Shown here: positions 16,261 to 24,810 of the stretch, one piece after another
Position numbering within the stretch: position 1 is the stretch's first letter
Layout of the letters: every line of letters begins with the position of its first letter
Source: Candidatus Bathycorpusculum acetigenes
Lineage (GTDB): Archaea > Thermoproteota > Bathyarchaeia > Bathyarchaeales > Bathycorpusculaceae
Assembly (NCBI GenBank): GCA_009781675.1
Contig: WQVG01000012.1
Location: 1 to 32,742 of the forward strand
Direction: 5' to 3'
Length of the DNA stretch: 32,742 bases
Position numbers and translations under genes: made by a program
The notes under the pieces: generated by a model
The model's database searches: none
What the model was told of the DNA's origin: nothing
Seen by the model: only the letters and a program-made list of their open reading frames with translations

Positions 16261-16320
16261 AAATATTTGATAGTGTGATATATTAACTGCATAAGTAACA
16301 ATACTATGTTTCAAATATTT
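16261..16320. repeat. Perfect 10-bp inverted repeat upstream of the glycosyltransferase
   Basis: AAATATTTGA at 16261-16270 and TCAAATATTT at 16311-16320 are exact reverse complements with a 40-nt spacer. Each arm also contains the self-palindrome AAATATTT. A TATA-like ATTTATAAC overlaps the right arm (16316-16324), 58 nt before ATG 16382. Two operator half-sites flanking the promoter are possible. Confidence 0.5.
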
Positions 16321-16381
16321 ATAACACAGACCTCATACTTTAATCCAACACTATTCGGACATAATAACTGAAGTGCGATAG

Positions 16382-17566
16382 ATGGAAAAATTCCGCTTGT
16401 CAATCCTAAACACGCAACCGCCACACCTTTACTTTGGCGGTGTTGAACGACGCATAATGGAGACAACTAAGCGGTTGCAAGGCCAAATAAATAGCGTGGT
16501 TTACTGTGGAACAAAAGCCGGCTTCAAAACAGCTACTACCGTCAATGGGGCAATAATCATTCCCTGTAACTCAACAGACATTGTTTTTCCACTGGATAAT
16601 TGGTACTTTAATCGAAGTCTCATAAAAACTTCAAGCATAGATGCCGATGTTTTTGAGGCTCATGCTGTAAGCGGATATGGGTTTCCAAGAAAGATTCGAC
16701 AAAGGGGCACCAAGAAGCCTTTCATTCACACAATTCATGGTGTTCTTGCAGATGAGTATGAGCAGGCAAAGCTGAATGGTTATCAAACGTTTAGTGGCAG
16801 AGTGGCGAACAATTTTATGCTACATCTTGCAAGGCTGGAAAAACAGATGGCTCAAGATGCAGATTTAATCGTGACTATAAGTGGTTATTCACTTGAGAAA
16901 ATTCAGCACCATTACGGTATAGATACAGGCAAAGTCAGGATTGTGCCAAACGGGGTGGACATTGGAAGATTCAAACCAGCAAATGCTGATGCGGCTAAAC
17001 AACAGTTTGGGTTAGGTACTGAGCAATGTGTGCTCTTTGTGGGTAGCTTAATTCCCCGTAAGGGACTACCGTTTTTGGTTGAAACAGCAAAAAGAGTGAT
17101 TGCCAAGCGCGCGGATATCAAATTCCTGATTGCAGGTGATGGTCCACTTCGGAGAAACCTCCACGAAACTATTAAATCCGCAGGTTTGACAGCTAATTTT
17201 TTGTTTTTAGGCCAGGTCAAAGATGAGGTTCTTCCCTTGCTCTATAACTGTGCAGATGTGTTTATCTTGCCCTCTGTTCAAGAGGGTCAGGGCATAGTTT
17301 TGCTTGAGGCCCAGTCGTCAGGTAAACCTGTGGTTGCTTTTGATATTGGTGGTGTTAATGAAGCTGTTCGCAACGGGGAAACAGGGTTACTTGTGGATCG
17401 GGGTGACGTTGATGGCTTCGCAGAGGCAGTACTAAAGCTTATAGGCGATGGCGTTTTGCGTGAAAGGATGGGGTTAAATGGGCGTCGAGTTGTTTCCGAA
17501 AACTATACATGGGAACTATGTGCACAGAAAATGTTTAAAGTATACCGTGAAAGTTTAGGTGTTTGA
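16382..17566 (+). CDS. Glycosyltransferase family 4 (GT-B fold)
   Basis: 394 aa, the normal length. It transfers a sugar from a nucleotide sugar to an unknown acceptor, probably cytoplasmic or membrane-peripheral in glycan, lipid or S-layer glycoprotein synthesis. The N-terminal Rossmann domain has the GT4 acceptor loop FGGVERRIMETTKRL (18-32). The C-terminal donor domain contains VPNGVDIGRFKP, LFVGSLIPRKGLPFLVE, FLIAGDGPLRRNL and the E-x7-E block EGQGIVLLEAQSSGKPVVAF (about 300-320), whose glutamates hold the sugar nucleotide. It is near a DUF5752 gene. Its 3' end overlaps the convergent HExxH gene by 12 nt. Confidence 0.92.
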   Translation: MEKFRLSILNTQPPHLYFGGVERRIMETTKRLQGQINSVVYCGTKAGFKTATTVNGAIIIPCNSTDIVFPLDNWYFNRSLIKTSSIDADVFEAHAVSGYGFPRKIRQRGTKKPFIHTIHGVLADEYEQAKLNGYQTFSGRVANNFMLHLARLEKQMAQDADLIVTISGYSLEKIQHHYGIDTGKVRIVPNGVDIGRFKPANADAAKQQFGLGTEQCVLFVGSLIPRKGLPFLVETAKRVIAKRADIKFLIAGDGPLRRNLHETIKSAGLTANFLFLGQVKDEVLPLLYNCADVFILPSVQEGQGIVLLEAQSSGKPVVAFDIGGVNEAVRNGETGLLVDRGDVDGFAEAVLKLIGDGVLRERMGLNGRRVVSENYTWELCAQKMFKVYRESLGV

Positions 17567-18082
17567 GATGTTGACTGATTTTACGAGTTGTTCAAAATCG
17601 CGATCACTCATCCATTCTGTGCGAAGGTAGCGCCGGATGCGTTCTTCACTAAAGCCCAGTCTGCGGGCTTCTTTTGTACAATAACGATAGGCTTCAATCT
17701 CAGTGGGGCGGTTCACGTATGCATAACGTGGGTCAAAGAGTTCTTTGCCTTCCATAAACTGCTTTACATGACAAAGTTCATGGATTAGATCAAGGTAGAT
17801 TTCGGTTCGGTTACCACTGTTTAGGTAGCTTCTGCTTATAACTATGTGCCCATCGTTGCCATCTACATACATATAACCGTTTAGCCAGCTTAACTCCACC
17901 GTTAGTTTACTAAGTACCTCAGTGGTTTTGTTACCGAATATTCCTCGCGCTGCAGGTATCTTATCGAAGTCTTTGAAGTATTCAAGAAACATTTTCTTTT
18001 GATTACCTATGCTCAGCGGATTCACTGGCAGATAATTGAATATACGCATTATACGAAATAGGTAGTAGTCTATGCCTGGCAA
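17555..18082 (-). CDS. HExxH putative zinc metallopeptidase
   Basis: 175 aa from TTG 18082, chosen because AGGAG (18094-18090) lies exactly 7 nt upstream and just after the previous gene's stop. The longer TTG start at 18121 would overlap that gene by 26 nt. The motif DLIHELCHVKQFMEG carries HELCH (residues 101-105 of this form) with a downstream PTEIEAYRYC segment offering a third Glu ligand, as in gluzincins of the SprT/minigluzincin type. There is no signal peptide, so the site of action is probably cytoplasmic. The surrounding sequence (YMYVDGNDGHIVISRSYL, then RTEIYLDLIHE) looks like the beta-sheet/active-site-helix layout of such proteases. It is the third gene of an operon with an unknown protein and a double GNAT; its substrate is unknown. 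Confidence 0.6.
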   Translation of the reverse strand: MPGIDYYLFRIMRIFNYLPVNPLSIGNQKKMFLEYFKDFDKIPAARGIFGNKTTEVLSKLTVELSWLNGYMYVDGNDGHIVISRSYLNSGNRTEIYLDLIHELCHVKQFMEGKELFDPRYAYVNRPTEIEAYRYCTKEARRLGFSEERIRRYLRTEWMSDRDFEQLVKSVNISNT

Positions 18083-18095
18083 AATACCGCTCCTG

Positions 18096-19457
18096 TTATT
18101 TGAAGGCTGAGAGATATTCAAGTTTTAAGCCCCTGTGAACCAAATCGGAGATGTTTTCCACGCTACCTATGCTGGCATCGATGTTGTGGTGGATAGGGTG
18201 GCTCCAGAGGGCGTCGGGGGCTAGGTTGAATTGTAGCGGTACCTGCATGTTAAGAGAATATTTTTGGTTTAAGTTTTTAATAAAGCGGTTTGCATAACAG
18301 GCGTTTCGTGCGTTAGCGTAGCTTTGTAACAATTGAGACGAACCGACTGCACCAACTCCATGCCAAATTGCGGCATCCTCAGGGGAGGCTAGTGAGTAGA
18401 GGAAAAATTGTGGCGACGAGGGCATCTCGGCAAAGCTGTAATCAACAAACTTTTCTCCAGCTATACTAAACTTGTCATCGCATACGGCTACAGATATGTC
18501 TTGGGGATCTATGTCGTTTGGGTAGAGTTGGGTTGTCTTGTATGTGACGGTGGCGTCATTAAAGTTGCCGTTTTCGAAATGTAGCTTGCCTCGTGCGGCA
18601 CGTTTGGAGCCATAACCCTTCTTAGAGTGGGGTATAGTTAAAAGTGTGGTGCGTTTATTCATGCTTCGCCCCATACACTTGTAGGCCTCTTCCACTGCAG
18701 AGTAGTCCTGATTACTTTCACTTATTATGTAGTGGAGTGATCCGTTTTTTTCTTCTGCCTTTAGCGTGGAGAGGGGCATGCGTAAGCTGTACAGCGAGAG
18801 ATCCATGTCGAAAAGTTTGGAAAGTTCTGATAATTGATGGTATTTGATTGAATCTACAAAATCAATGTATGCGTCGTTGTTTGAATTGAGCGTCTTAGCG
18901 ATTAATTCTGTCTCTTTTTTTGAAATCAACGAGCCGTTATATTTTTTGGTGTAGGTCTCATCAATTTTTAATCCATCAGTTGTGGCATTTGCGGCGGGAA
19001 TCGCGCTTTGTCCACTGTCTATAATTGATTGTTTGAGCGGATTCATAGAGTAGCGGTCGAGTTCGACATCGTCGGTATTTAGTAGAAAAGGCACGATATA
19101 TCCCTCTGGAGGCTTTCTGAGTGCTTCCAAGAGCGCTGATGTATCATCCTGAGTAGGTGTGTGTAGTCCATGCTCAAAGTAGTAGTTAGCGCAGGCGGCA
19201 AGCAGGCGGGTTCCGATGATTCCTTGAACTTCTTCAACTGTGAGCTGTGGATTAGCGTATTCGACAGATCCACGAATGTAGAAGTGTTCAGTCTCAAATG
19301 GCACCGACACCTTTTTGTCGTTAACATATTGAAATAGTGTAACTTTACGCTTTAGGTTCTGTCCTTTCACAGTCAAAGCACCTTCAACAAGTGCTTTCAC
19401 TGTTGAGAAAGATGAAGCCAAAAAAGCTTCAAGCAAAAATTTGCAGTGCGCTTCCAT
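18096..19457 (-). CDS. Uncharacterised 453-aa protein in a GNAT/metallopeptidase operon
   Basis: Not recognised. 453 aa, soluble, with no signal peptide, membrane helix, CxxC pairs or nucleotide-binding motif that I can see. The N-terminal part looks alpha/beta (VKALVEGALTVKGQNLKRKV, then FYIRGSVEYANPQLTVEEVQ), followed by helical regions and a C-terminal part rich in aromatic residues and histidines (HGVGAVGSSQLLQSYANARN, then WSHPIHHNIDASIG). ATG 19457 starts 3 nt after the GNAT stop, with GAGG embedded in the end of the GNAT frame, so the genes are translationally close-coupled. The stop is followed 13 nt later by the HExxH gene start. Its role is presumably linked to acetylation or proteolysis of a shared target, but this is inference. 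Confidence 0.7.
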   Translation of the reverse strand: MEAHCKFLLEAFLASSFSTVKALVEGALTVKGQNLKRKVTLFQYVNDKKVSVPFETEHFYIRGSVEYANPQLTVEEVQGIIGTRLLAACANYYFEHGLHTPTQDDTSALLEALRKPPEGYIVPFLLNTDDVELDRYSMNPLKQSIIDSGQSAIPAANATTDGLKIDETYTKKYNGSLISKKETELIAKTLNSNNDAYIDFVDSIKYHQLSELSKLFDMDLSLYSLRMPLSTLKAEEKNGSLHYIISESNQDYSAVEEAYKCMGRSMNKRTTLLTIPHSKKGYGSKRAARGKLHFENGNFNDATVTYKTTQLYPNDIDPQDISVAVCDDKFSIAGEKFVDYSFAEMPSSPQFFLYSLASPEDAAIWHGVGAVGSSQLLQSYANARNACYANRFIKNLNQKYSLNMQVPLQFNLAPDALWSHPIHHNIDASIGSVENISDLVHRGLKLEYLSAFK

Positions 19458-19460
19458 AAA

Positions 19461-20300
19461 TTATCCTCTTTCTAATGATTCAGTCAGGTATATACAATTT
19501 TTTGTGCTTGATTTCCCTAAAAACATTCTTGAAACAAAAAAAACTTCATTAAAGCCAGTTTCAAGAAATATACTAGAGATAACGGTGTCTTTTTTTGGGA
19601 TTACTGTGTAGACACATTTTGCGGCTAGTTCGGTTAATATTGATTTAACAAGAGCGATTGCGATATCGCTTCGGTGTTGCTGGCAGATTAAGGGTCCAAG
19701 CCATGCGGCCTTTTCGTAAACTGTAGCCGTTGCGTACCCTAAAATTTCGCCGCCTTCGGATACATAGCAACTTGTGTTGTTTTTGTCAAGGATTATGGAT
19801 TCAAGCAGTTTTTTCCGGGTGCCGCCAAAAAAGTGCGTATCAAATTTTAATATGGCCGGTAATTCAGATTTACCTATACGCGGCAGAGTTTTTGCGGTGA
19901 CTTTGGGAAGGTTTTGAGTGTGGAGGACAGAGAAATCTATGTCATGCCTAAAGCCTAATTCGCTGTAGAAACGCAAAAGATGGGGGTACGCATAGAGGCC
20001 CACTGTTTCTACGCCTTTATTGTGCATATAGTTTATTGCGTGAGTGATAAGCTTGCTCCCGGCGCCCCTTTTACGGTATTCTTCTTTAACGATGAGGTTA
20101 CCAAACCAGCCGACTTTACCATAACTAATGCATGTTGCTATACCTACACGTTTGGTGTCATCAAGCAAAAGAAAACAGCCATTGGGTTCTAATGAAGACA
20201 TAAATTCGAAATCTTCGGTAGCCATATTCCACTCCATAGTGTTAGCTATTTCAACGGCGAAAGCATAATCGGGTTCAGAGAGCACTTTAATATTAAACAT
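19461..20300 (-). CDS. Double GNAT-family N-acetyltransferase
   Basis: 279 aa from ATG 20300; the frame extends to a TTG at 20390, but the family start fits MFNIKVLSEPDYAFAVEIAN. The first GNAT domain (about 1-140) shows VGIATCISYGKVGWFGNLIV and the acetyl-CoA pyrophosphate loop EEYRKRGAGSKL (R/Q-x2-G-x-G/A), then FYSELGFRHD. The second half (about 145-279) is a degenerate GNAT/DUF1248-like domain (GYATATVYEKAAWLGPLICQ, then a C-terminal SIFLETGFNEVFFVSRMFLG). It transfers an acyl group from acyl-CoA to an amine; the substrate is unknown. It is the first gene of the minus-strand operon with the 453-aa and HExxH genes, and is divergent from the glutamic peptidase gene. Confidence 0.85.
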   Translation of the reverse strand: MFNIKVLSEPDYAFAVEIANTMEWNMATEDFEFMSSLEPNGCFLLLDDTKRVGIATCISYGKVGWFGNLIVKEEYRKRGAGSKLITHAINYMHNKGVETVGLYAYPHLLRFYSELGFRHDIDFSVLHTQNLPKVTAKTLPRIGKSELPAILKFDTHFFGGTRKKLLESIILDKNNTSCYVSEGGEILGYATATVYEKAAWLGPLICQQHRSDIAIALVKSILTELAAKCVYTVIPKKDTVISSIFLETGFNEVFFVSRMFLGKSSTKNCIYLTESLERG

Positions 20301-20471
20301 ACAGCATAGTTTGTAGCCGCTTCCGGCAATTAAGCCTGTTGTCAAGGGGTTATTAGCATCTTTTTGGATTGTGTATATAGCCAACAACAAAGTGTTTTAT
20401 TTTCCAGTTCCCAAACGGTATTGTTTTTGGTATCTGTTCTCAAATTAGGCTCAGGTAGGAGACGAATTTAG

Positions 20472-21248
20472 GTGTTTTTTGGGAGAAAAATCAGAAAGCG
20501 TGTTTTTGTTCTATCAGCAATCTGGATTATGCTGTTGATATTAGTGTTATCGGCCATGTCACTACTTGAAGAAACGTTAACTAATCATCCGGATAGAAAC
20601 ACACTTTCAAGTTTAGGCTGGGCAGGATACATCGTTTCAAGCAATTATGACCAGCAATGTGAAATCACAAGCGTCAGCGCGTCATGGACCGTGCCACAGG
20701 TTAACACTACCTCAGGAGACGGTTATTCTTCAGCTTGGGTGGGTATCGGTGGACAGATTGATAAAACCTTGATTCAGATTGGAACAGAACACAATGTTCA
20801 TCGGGGGGAGGAGATGTATAATGTATGGTATGAGATGCTTCCCGATTATGCCATTCGAGTCGAGAATTTCACCTTGTCTCCTGGCGTTAGAGTAAGCGCA
20901 TCTATAACGCTCATAGATCCAGAAACCAACGAATGGAATATGCAGATAATTGATCTAACTAACGATAAAACCTTTGACCAAAACTTTGTCTACAACTCGA
21001 CCCGTTCTTCAGGCGAATGGATTGTGGAGCGGGCAATGGTAAACGGCCAAATCACAACACTCTCAGATTTTGGATCCATAACCTTCAACAACTGTCAGGT
21101 TGATGTAAATAACGACAGCGGTGTCATCAGCAACTTTATTCATTCCCGAGTTCACATGACAAATCAGCAGTTCGCCACATTAGCTTCTGCCTCAACACTT
21201 AACGGTGATGGCGAAGGTTTCACCGTTAGATATGCCCCGCACATATAG
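20472..21248 (+). CDS. Membrane-anchored glutamic peptidase (family G1, eqolisin)
   Basis: 258 aa. One N-terminal hydrophobic helix (about 9-32) after a basic start would anchor the protein with the peptidase domain outside the cell. The domain matches the eqolisin (G1/A4) pattern: GWAGYIVSS (49-57); SVSASWTVPQV (67-77); SAWVGIGGQIDKTLIQIGTE (87-106) with catalytic Gln102; WYEMLPD (119-125); and SGEWIVERA (180-188) with candidate catalytic Glu182; then DFGSITFNN. Known G1 enzymes are acid endopeptidases that use a Gln/Glu pair. Both are present, so activity is plausible. GTG start with GGAG at 20458-20461, 10 nt upstream. Divergent from the GNAT operon, and single-gene or upstream of ileS by 185 nt. 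Confidence 0.85.
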   Translation: MFFGRKIRKRVFVLSAIWIMLLILVLSAMSLLEETLTNHPDRNTLSSLGWAGYIVSSNYDQQCEITSVSASWTVPQVNTTSGDGYSSAWVGIGGQIDKTLIQIGTEHNVHRGEEMYNVWYEMLPDYAIRVENFTLSPGVRVSASITLIDPETNEWNMQIIDLTNDKTFDQNFVYNSTRSSGEWIVERAMVNGQITTLSDFGSITFNNCQVDVNNDSGVISNFIHSRVHMTNQQFATLASASTLNGDGEGFTVRYAPHI

Positions 21249-21433
21249 CACCCATAGTTCTCCATCTAAAGCCCTCTTCTGCGAAGCTCCCTTCTTGCCC
21301 TACATTAAGAGGAACTCCAAGAATGGCTATGGAGACTTTCGCTGATTATTAAAAACCATATCACACTTTTTGGGAATCATTGATTAACATGTTTTTATAG
21401 TCTTTTGGCGTATTTTGCGTTACGGTAATAGAT

Positions 21434-24400
21434 TTGATTGCCCCAACTGAAGCTGACCAATCTCAATCCACTCTATCTCCAAACTATACACCGTTGGAGC
21501 TCGAAAAAGAAATCCGAGAATTCTGGATCAAAAACCAGATCCGCCAAAAACTTGAAGCCCTCAAAGATGCCCCCAACCTCAAAGGCAACATAGGCTATGT
21601 TGAGGGTCCACCTACACTCAACGGTATCCCCCATATCGGTCACGCCCGCGGACGCATTATGAAAGATATCCGCTATAGATGGAAAACTATGGAAGGTTAC
21701 TACATGCCGTTTTGGGCTGGATGGGACTGTCAAGGTTTACCCGTTGAGCTCGAAGTTGAGAAGCTCTTGGGTGTACGTAACAAGCGGGAATCCATTGAGA
21801 AATATGGAATGGAACGCTTCATTGAGGAATGTAAAAAAGCAATTATGCGCTACCATGCTATGTGGCTTGAGGCCGACAGCAAACTTGGTATAGCCATCAA
21901 TCAAGACAAGGCATATTGGACCTATAAGGACAGCTATATCGAACGGGAATGGCAGATACTCAAAGCTGCGTGGGATCAAAAGTTACTCGAAGAAGGTCAT
22001 TATGTTGTTGCCTACTGCCCTGGGTGTCAAACTAGTCTCAGTAGTGCCGAAGTCGGCTACGAAGGCAGCTACAAAGAAGTTGAGGATCCTAGTCTCTACT
22101 TTAAATTCAAAGTCACAGGCACACAAAACGAGTATTTCTTGGTATGGACTACCATGCCATTCACAGTTATAACCGATACATTGCTTGCGGTACAGCCAAA
22201 TGCGGAATATGTTAAAGTCCAAGTCGGTGATGAAGTGTGGATTATGGTGCGGCAACGTGTAGAAGCTGTCATGGCTGATCTAGAAGTCGTTAAATATCAA
22301 ATCATAGAGGCCCTGCCTGGAAAGGACCTAGACGGCCGGGGCTATGATTATCCTCTAAAGGATGTAATTCCTAAACAGGCAGAACTTGAAACTAAACATC
22401 CTCTGGTTCATCATGTTGTTGGGGAAGACTTTGTCGATGTAGATACTGCCACAGGTGTTGTGCATCTCTCACCGGGTAATGGTGAAGACGACTTTTGGGC
22501 CGCTAAGCGTAGAGACATTCCTATCTTTGTACCCTATGATGATGAAGTTAAATTCACCAACGATGCGGGTATTTTTACAGGTGTATTTGCTCGCGATGCG
22601 GATATGTTGGTTGTTGAGGAACTGCGCAATCGCAACAGTTTTGTTAAAGTAAAAAAAATCAAACACGAGTACCCTACCTGCTGGCGTAGTCATCATAAAC
22701 TCGTTTGGCTTGCGCGTAAAGAATATTTTTTGCGCACAGATAAAATAAACTCGAAAGTACTTGCGGCAGCAGAGAAAGTCGAGTACTTCTATGATGAACC
22801 AAAAAATCGCTTTTTGGGTTTTCTCAAAGAGGGCAAGCCGTGGTGTATCAGCAGGGAACGCATCTGGGGTGCACCATTACCGATGTGGACATGTGAAAAA
22901 TGCGGTAACAAGCACTTGGTTGCAAGTAAAAAGGAGTTGCTTGAATCTGCACAGGAACCAATTTCGGCAGATTTTGAGTTGCATAAACCCTGGGTTGACC
23001 GTATTACATTGAAGTGTGAGAAATGTGAAGGTACGATGCGGCGGGAAGATTTTGTGCTTGACACTTGGCATAATAGTGGTGCCTCGCCGCATGCGCGCTT
23101 TACCGACGAGGATGAAGCGAAATTTGTGCCGGCTGGGTTTCTGACGGAGGGGATTGATCAAACAAGGGGCTGGGCAAACTCGCTTCTGCTCGAATATGTC
23201 ATTTTAACTGGTAAATCCATCGCGCCCTACAAGGCTTTTCTGTTCCAAGGCCTAACACAAGACGCTAAAGGCAGAAAAATGAGTAAGAGTCTTGGTAACG
23301 TCATACAGACCACTGAGTTGCTGTCTAAAATAAGTGCGGATCTTTGCCGTTTCTATATGATGCGCAAAACTTCGCCGCTTGATTTCATGAGTTTTGACGC
23401 TCAAGAACTCAGTCGTCGAAGCTATCAAGTGCTCTCAACGCTCTACCATCTAAGCCGTTTCTTTAGTGAAAACGCGGCATTCGATGGATTTAAACCCCAA
23501 AAATACTCACTGCTGTGGGCCTTAGCTGCTGGCAAGCTTCAGAATGCAGATCATTGGTTGCTCTCAGTGTTACAAAATAAAATCGAAGAATATACCCATA
23601 ATCTAGATAGATGTGAATTCAACGCCGCCGTCGCTGTCCTTGAAGACTTTGTCATTGAAACCCTCAGTAGACTCTATGTGCCCATGATCCGCAAGGAACT
23701 CTGGACAGATGAACCTGAAACGTTTGAGCGCCGTCAAACTATTTATGCGCTCCTGCATCATACGTTAAAAACAGTTACCCTGCTCTTCAACCCCGTTACC
23801 CCATTTCTAAGTGAGATGCTACACCAAAAAATCTATCGCCCACTAGAACCTAATCTGCCTGAATCAGTAAACTTGACCACCTGGCCCATCCCAGACCAAA
23901 AACTGTGCAACAAAAACCTCGAAAATCAGTTCGTTTTGCTCTTAAAGACAGTTTCCATTTCTTTTGCCGCGCGTCAGCAGGGAAAACTCAAACGTCGCTG
24001 GCCATTGAGCAAAGCAATTGTTGTTGCACCAAAGAAAACTCTAGATGCACTCAAAGATCTCGAGGAGCTGTTTCTGGAGCAGACCAACATTAAATCAGCT
24101 GAATACATCCAAGAAGTCCCTGAATATATAGAGAGCGAAACCTGGGTTTCCCGGCAAGAAGATGATATCACAGTATTTATCAGCAGACAACGTGACGATA
24201 CCCTACTAGGCGAGGGTATCATGCGGGATTTAGCCCGTCGAGTTCAAGCGTTGCGTAAGGAAATGGGATTTGTACCCACTGAAGTACTCGAATCAGTTCA
24301 CATAGCGGAACTAGATGCAGAAAGCGCGAATCTGATTGAACCCTATTTGGAAGCTATGGGTGGATTAGTTCGTACTCGAAAAGTGTATCTGCACACAAAC

Positions 24401-24472
24401 CGTAGCGAAGTCGAAACACAATGGCATGAATCAGAACTTGACGGTAAAAAAATATTCATAAATCTACATTAG
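21434..24472 (+). CDS. ileS: Isoleucyl-tRNA synthetase
   Basis: 1012 aa, the usual length for the archaeal/eukaryal-type class I IleRS, which charges tRNA-Ile and edits misactivated valine. The HIGH motif is PHIGHARG (HIGH 67-70); a GWDCQGLPVE block follows (about 97-106); the CP1 editing domain occupies about 200-400 (including LVWTTMPFTVITDTLLAV); and the KMSKS loop is at 615-619 (GRKMSKSLGN). Paired CxxC sites (CEKCGNK and LKCEKCEGT) bind zinc between them. The C-terminal anticodon domain is complete. Start TTG 21434 has a TATA-like TTTTTATAG about 40 nt upstream and no strong SD. A 56-aa zinc-finger gene follows after 8 nt. Confidence 0.97.
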   Translation: MIAPTEADQSQSTLSPNYTPLELEKEIREFWIKNQIRQKLEALKDAPNLKGNIGYVEGPPTLNGIPHIGHARGRIMKDIRYRWKTMEGYYMPFWAGWDCQGLPVELEVEKLLGVRNKRESIEKYGMERFIEECKKAIMRYHAMWLEADSKLGIAINQDKAYWTYKDSYIEREWQILKAAWDQKLLEEGHYVVAYCPGCQTSLSSAEVGYEGSYKEVEDPSLYFKFKVTGTQNEYFLVWTTMPFTVITDTLLAVQPNAEYVKVQVGDEVWIMVRQRVEAVMADLEVVKYQIIEALPGKDLDGRGYDYPLKDVIPKQAELETKHPLVHHVVGEDFVDVDTATGVVHLSPGNGEDDFWAAKRRDIPIFVPYDDEVKFTNDAGIFTGVFARDADMLVVEELRNRNSFVKVKKIKHEYPTCWRSHHKLVWLARKEYFLRTDKINSKVLAAAEKVEYFYDEPKNRFLGFLKEGKPWCISRERIWGAPLPMWTCEKCGNKHLVASKKELLESAQEPISADFELHKPWVDRITLKCEKCEGTMRREDFVLDTWHNSGASPHARFTDEDEAKFVPAGFLTEGIDQTRGWANSLLLEYVILTGKSIAPYKAFLFQGLTQDAKGRKMSKSLGNVIQTTELLSKISADLCRFYMMRKTSPLDFMSFDAQELSRRSYQVLSTLYHLSRFFSENAAFDGFKPQKYSLLWALAAGKLQNADHWLLSVLQNKIEEYTHNLDRCEFNAAVAVLEDFVIETLSRLYVPMIRKELWTDEPETFERRQTIYALLHHTLKTVTLLFNPVTPFLSEMLHQKIYRPLEPNLPESVNLTTWPIPDQKLCNKNLENQFVLLLKTVSISFAARQQGKLKRRWPLSKAIVVAPKKTLDALKDLEELFLEQTNIKSAEYIQEVPEYIESETWVSRQEDDITVFISRQRDDTLLGEGIMRDLARRVQALRKEMGFVPTEVLESVHIAELDAESANLIEPYLEAMGGLVRTRKVYLHTNRSEVETQWHESELDGKKIFINLH

Positions 24473-24480
24473 GTGATAAA

Positions 24481-24651
24481 ATGACTGAAAAAAAACCGAG
24501 TCACCACAAATGTCCTCACTGCGCCTGCATTTTTTTAACGCAAGCAGACCTACAAAAACACACCGCCACCTTTGGCGCGATTAAAGATCAGCATGAACAG
24601 AAATATAAAAAAACCCATGATAGACTCGAATTTGGTTTTAGTGATGAATAA
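24481..24651 (+). CDS. Small zinc-finger protein (56 aa) downstream of ileS
   Basis: 56 aa, ATG 24481, 8 nt after the ileS stop, with a short AGGTGA at 24471-24476 as ribosome binding site that overlaps the ileS end. The start MTEKKPSHHKCPHCACIF carries C-x2-C-x-C, and the following helix-like segment LTQADLQKHTATF has a His, giving a C2H2/C2HC-like finger. The rest is a charged, probably helical tail. Archaea encode many such tiny CxxC proteins that bind nucleic acid or partner proteins. The coupling to ileS suggests a translation-related role, but that is inference. It was found by reading the frame directly. Confidence 0.68.
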   Translation: MTEKKPSHHKCPHCACIFLTQADLQKHTATFGAIKDQHEQKYKKTHDRLEFGFSDE

Positions 24652-24810
24652 TTTCGATGTCTGCCATGTTAGATTAAAGTAACTATTTTCGCAGGGATAG
24701 GCATCAGTTTCTGACATCAGCTACCTCAAAATTATAGCGATGGTTTGGGTGCGGCCAAATTAAGCATATTAGGATTTTATTAGAAAGAAGAAAAGGGTAG
24801 AAAGAGATTG

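Noticed and set aside
20301-20390. TTG-initiated 30-residue extension of the GNAT protein
   Set aside because: The family start matches ATG 20300, and no SD supports the TTG.
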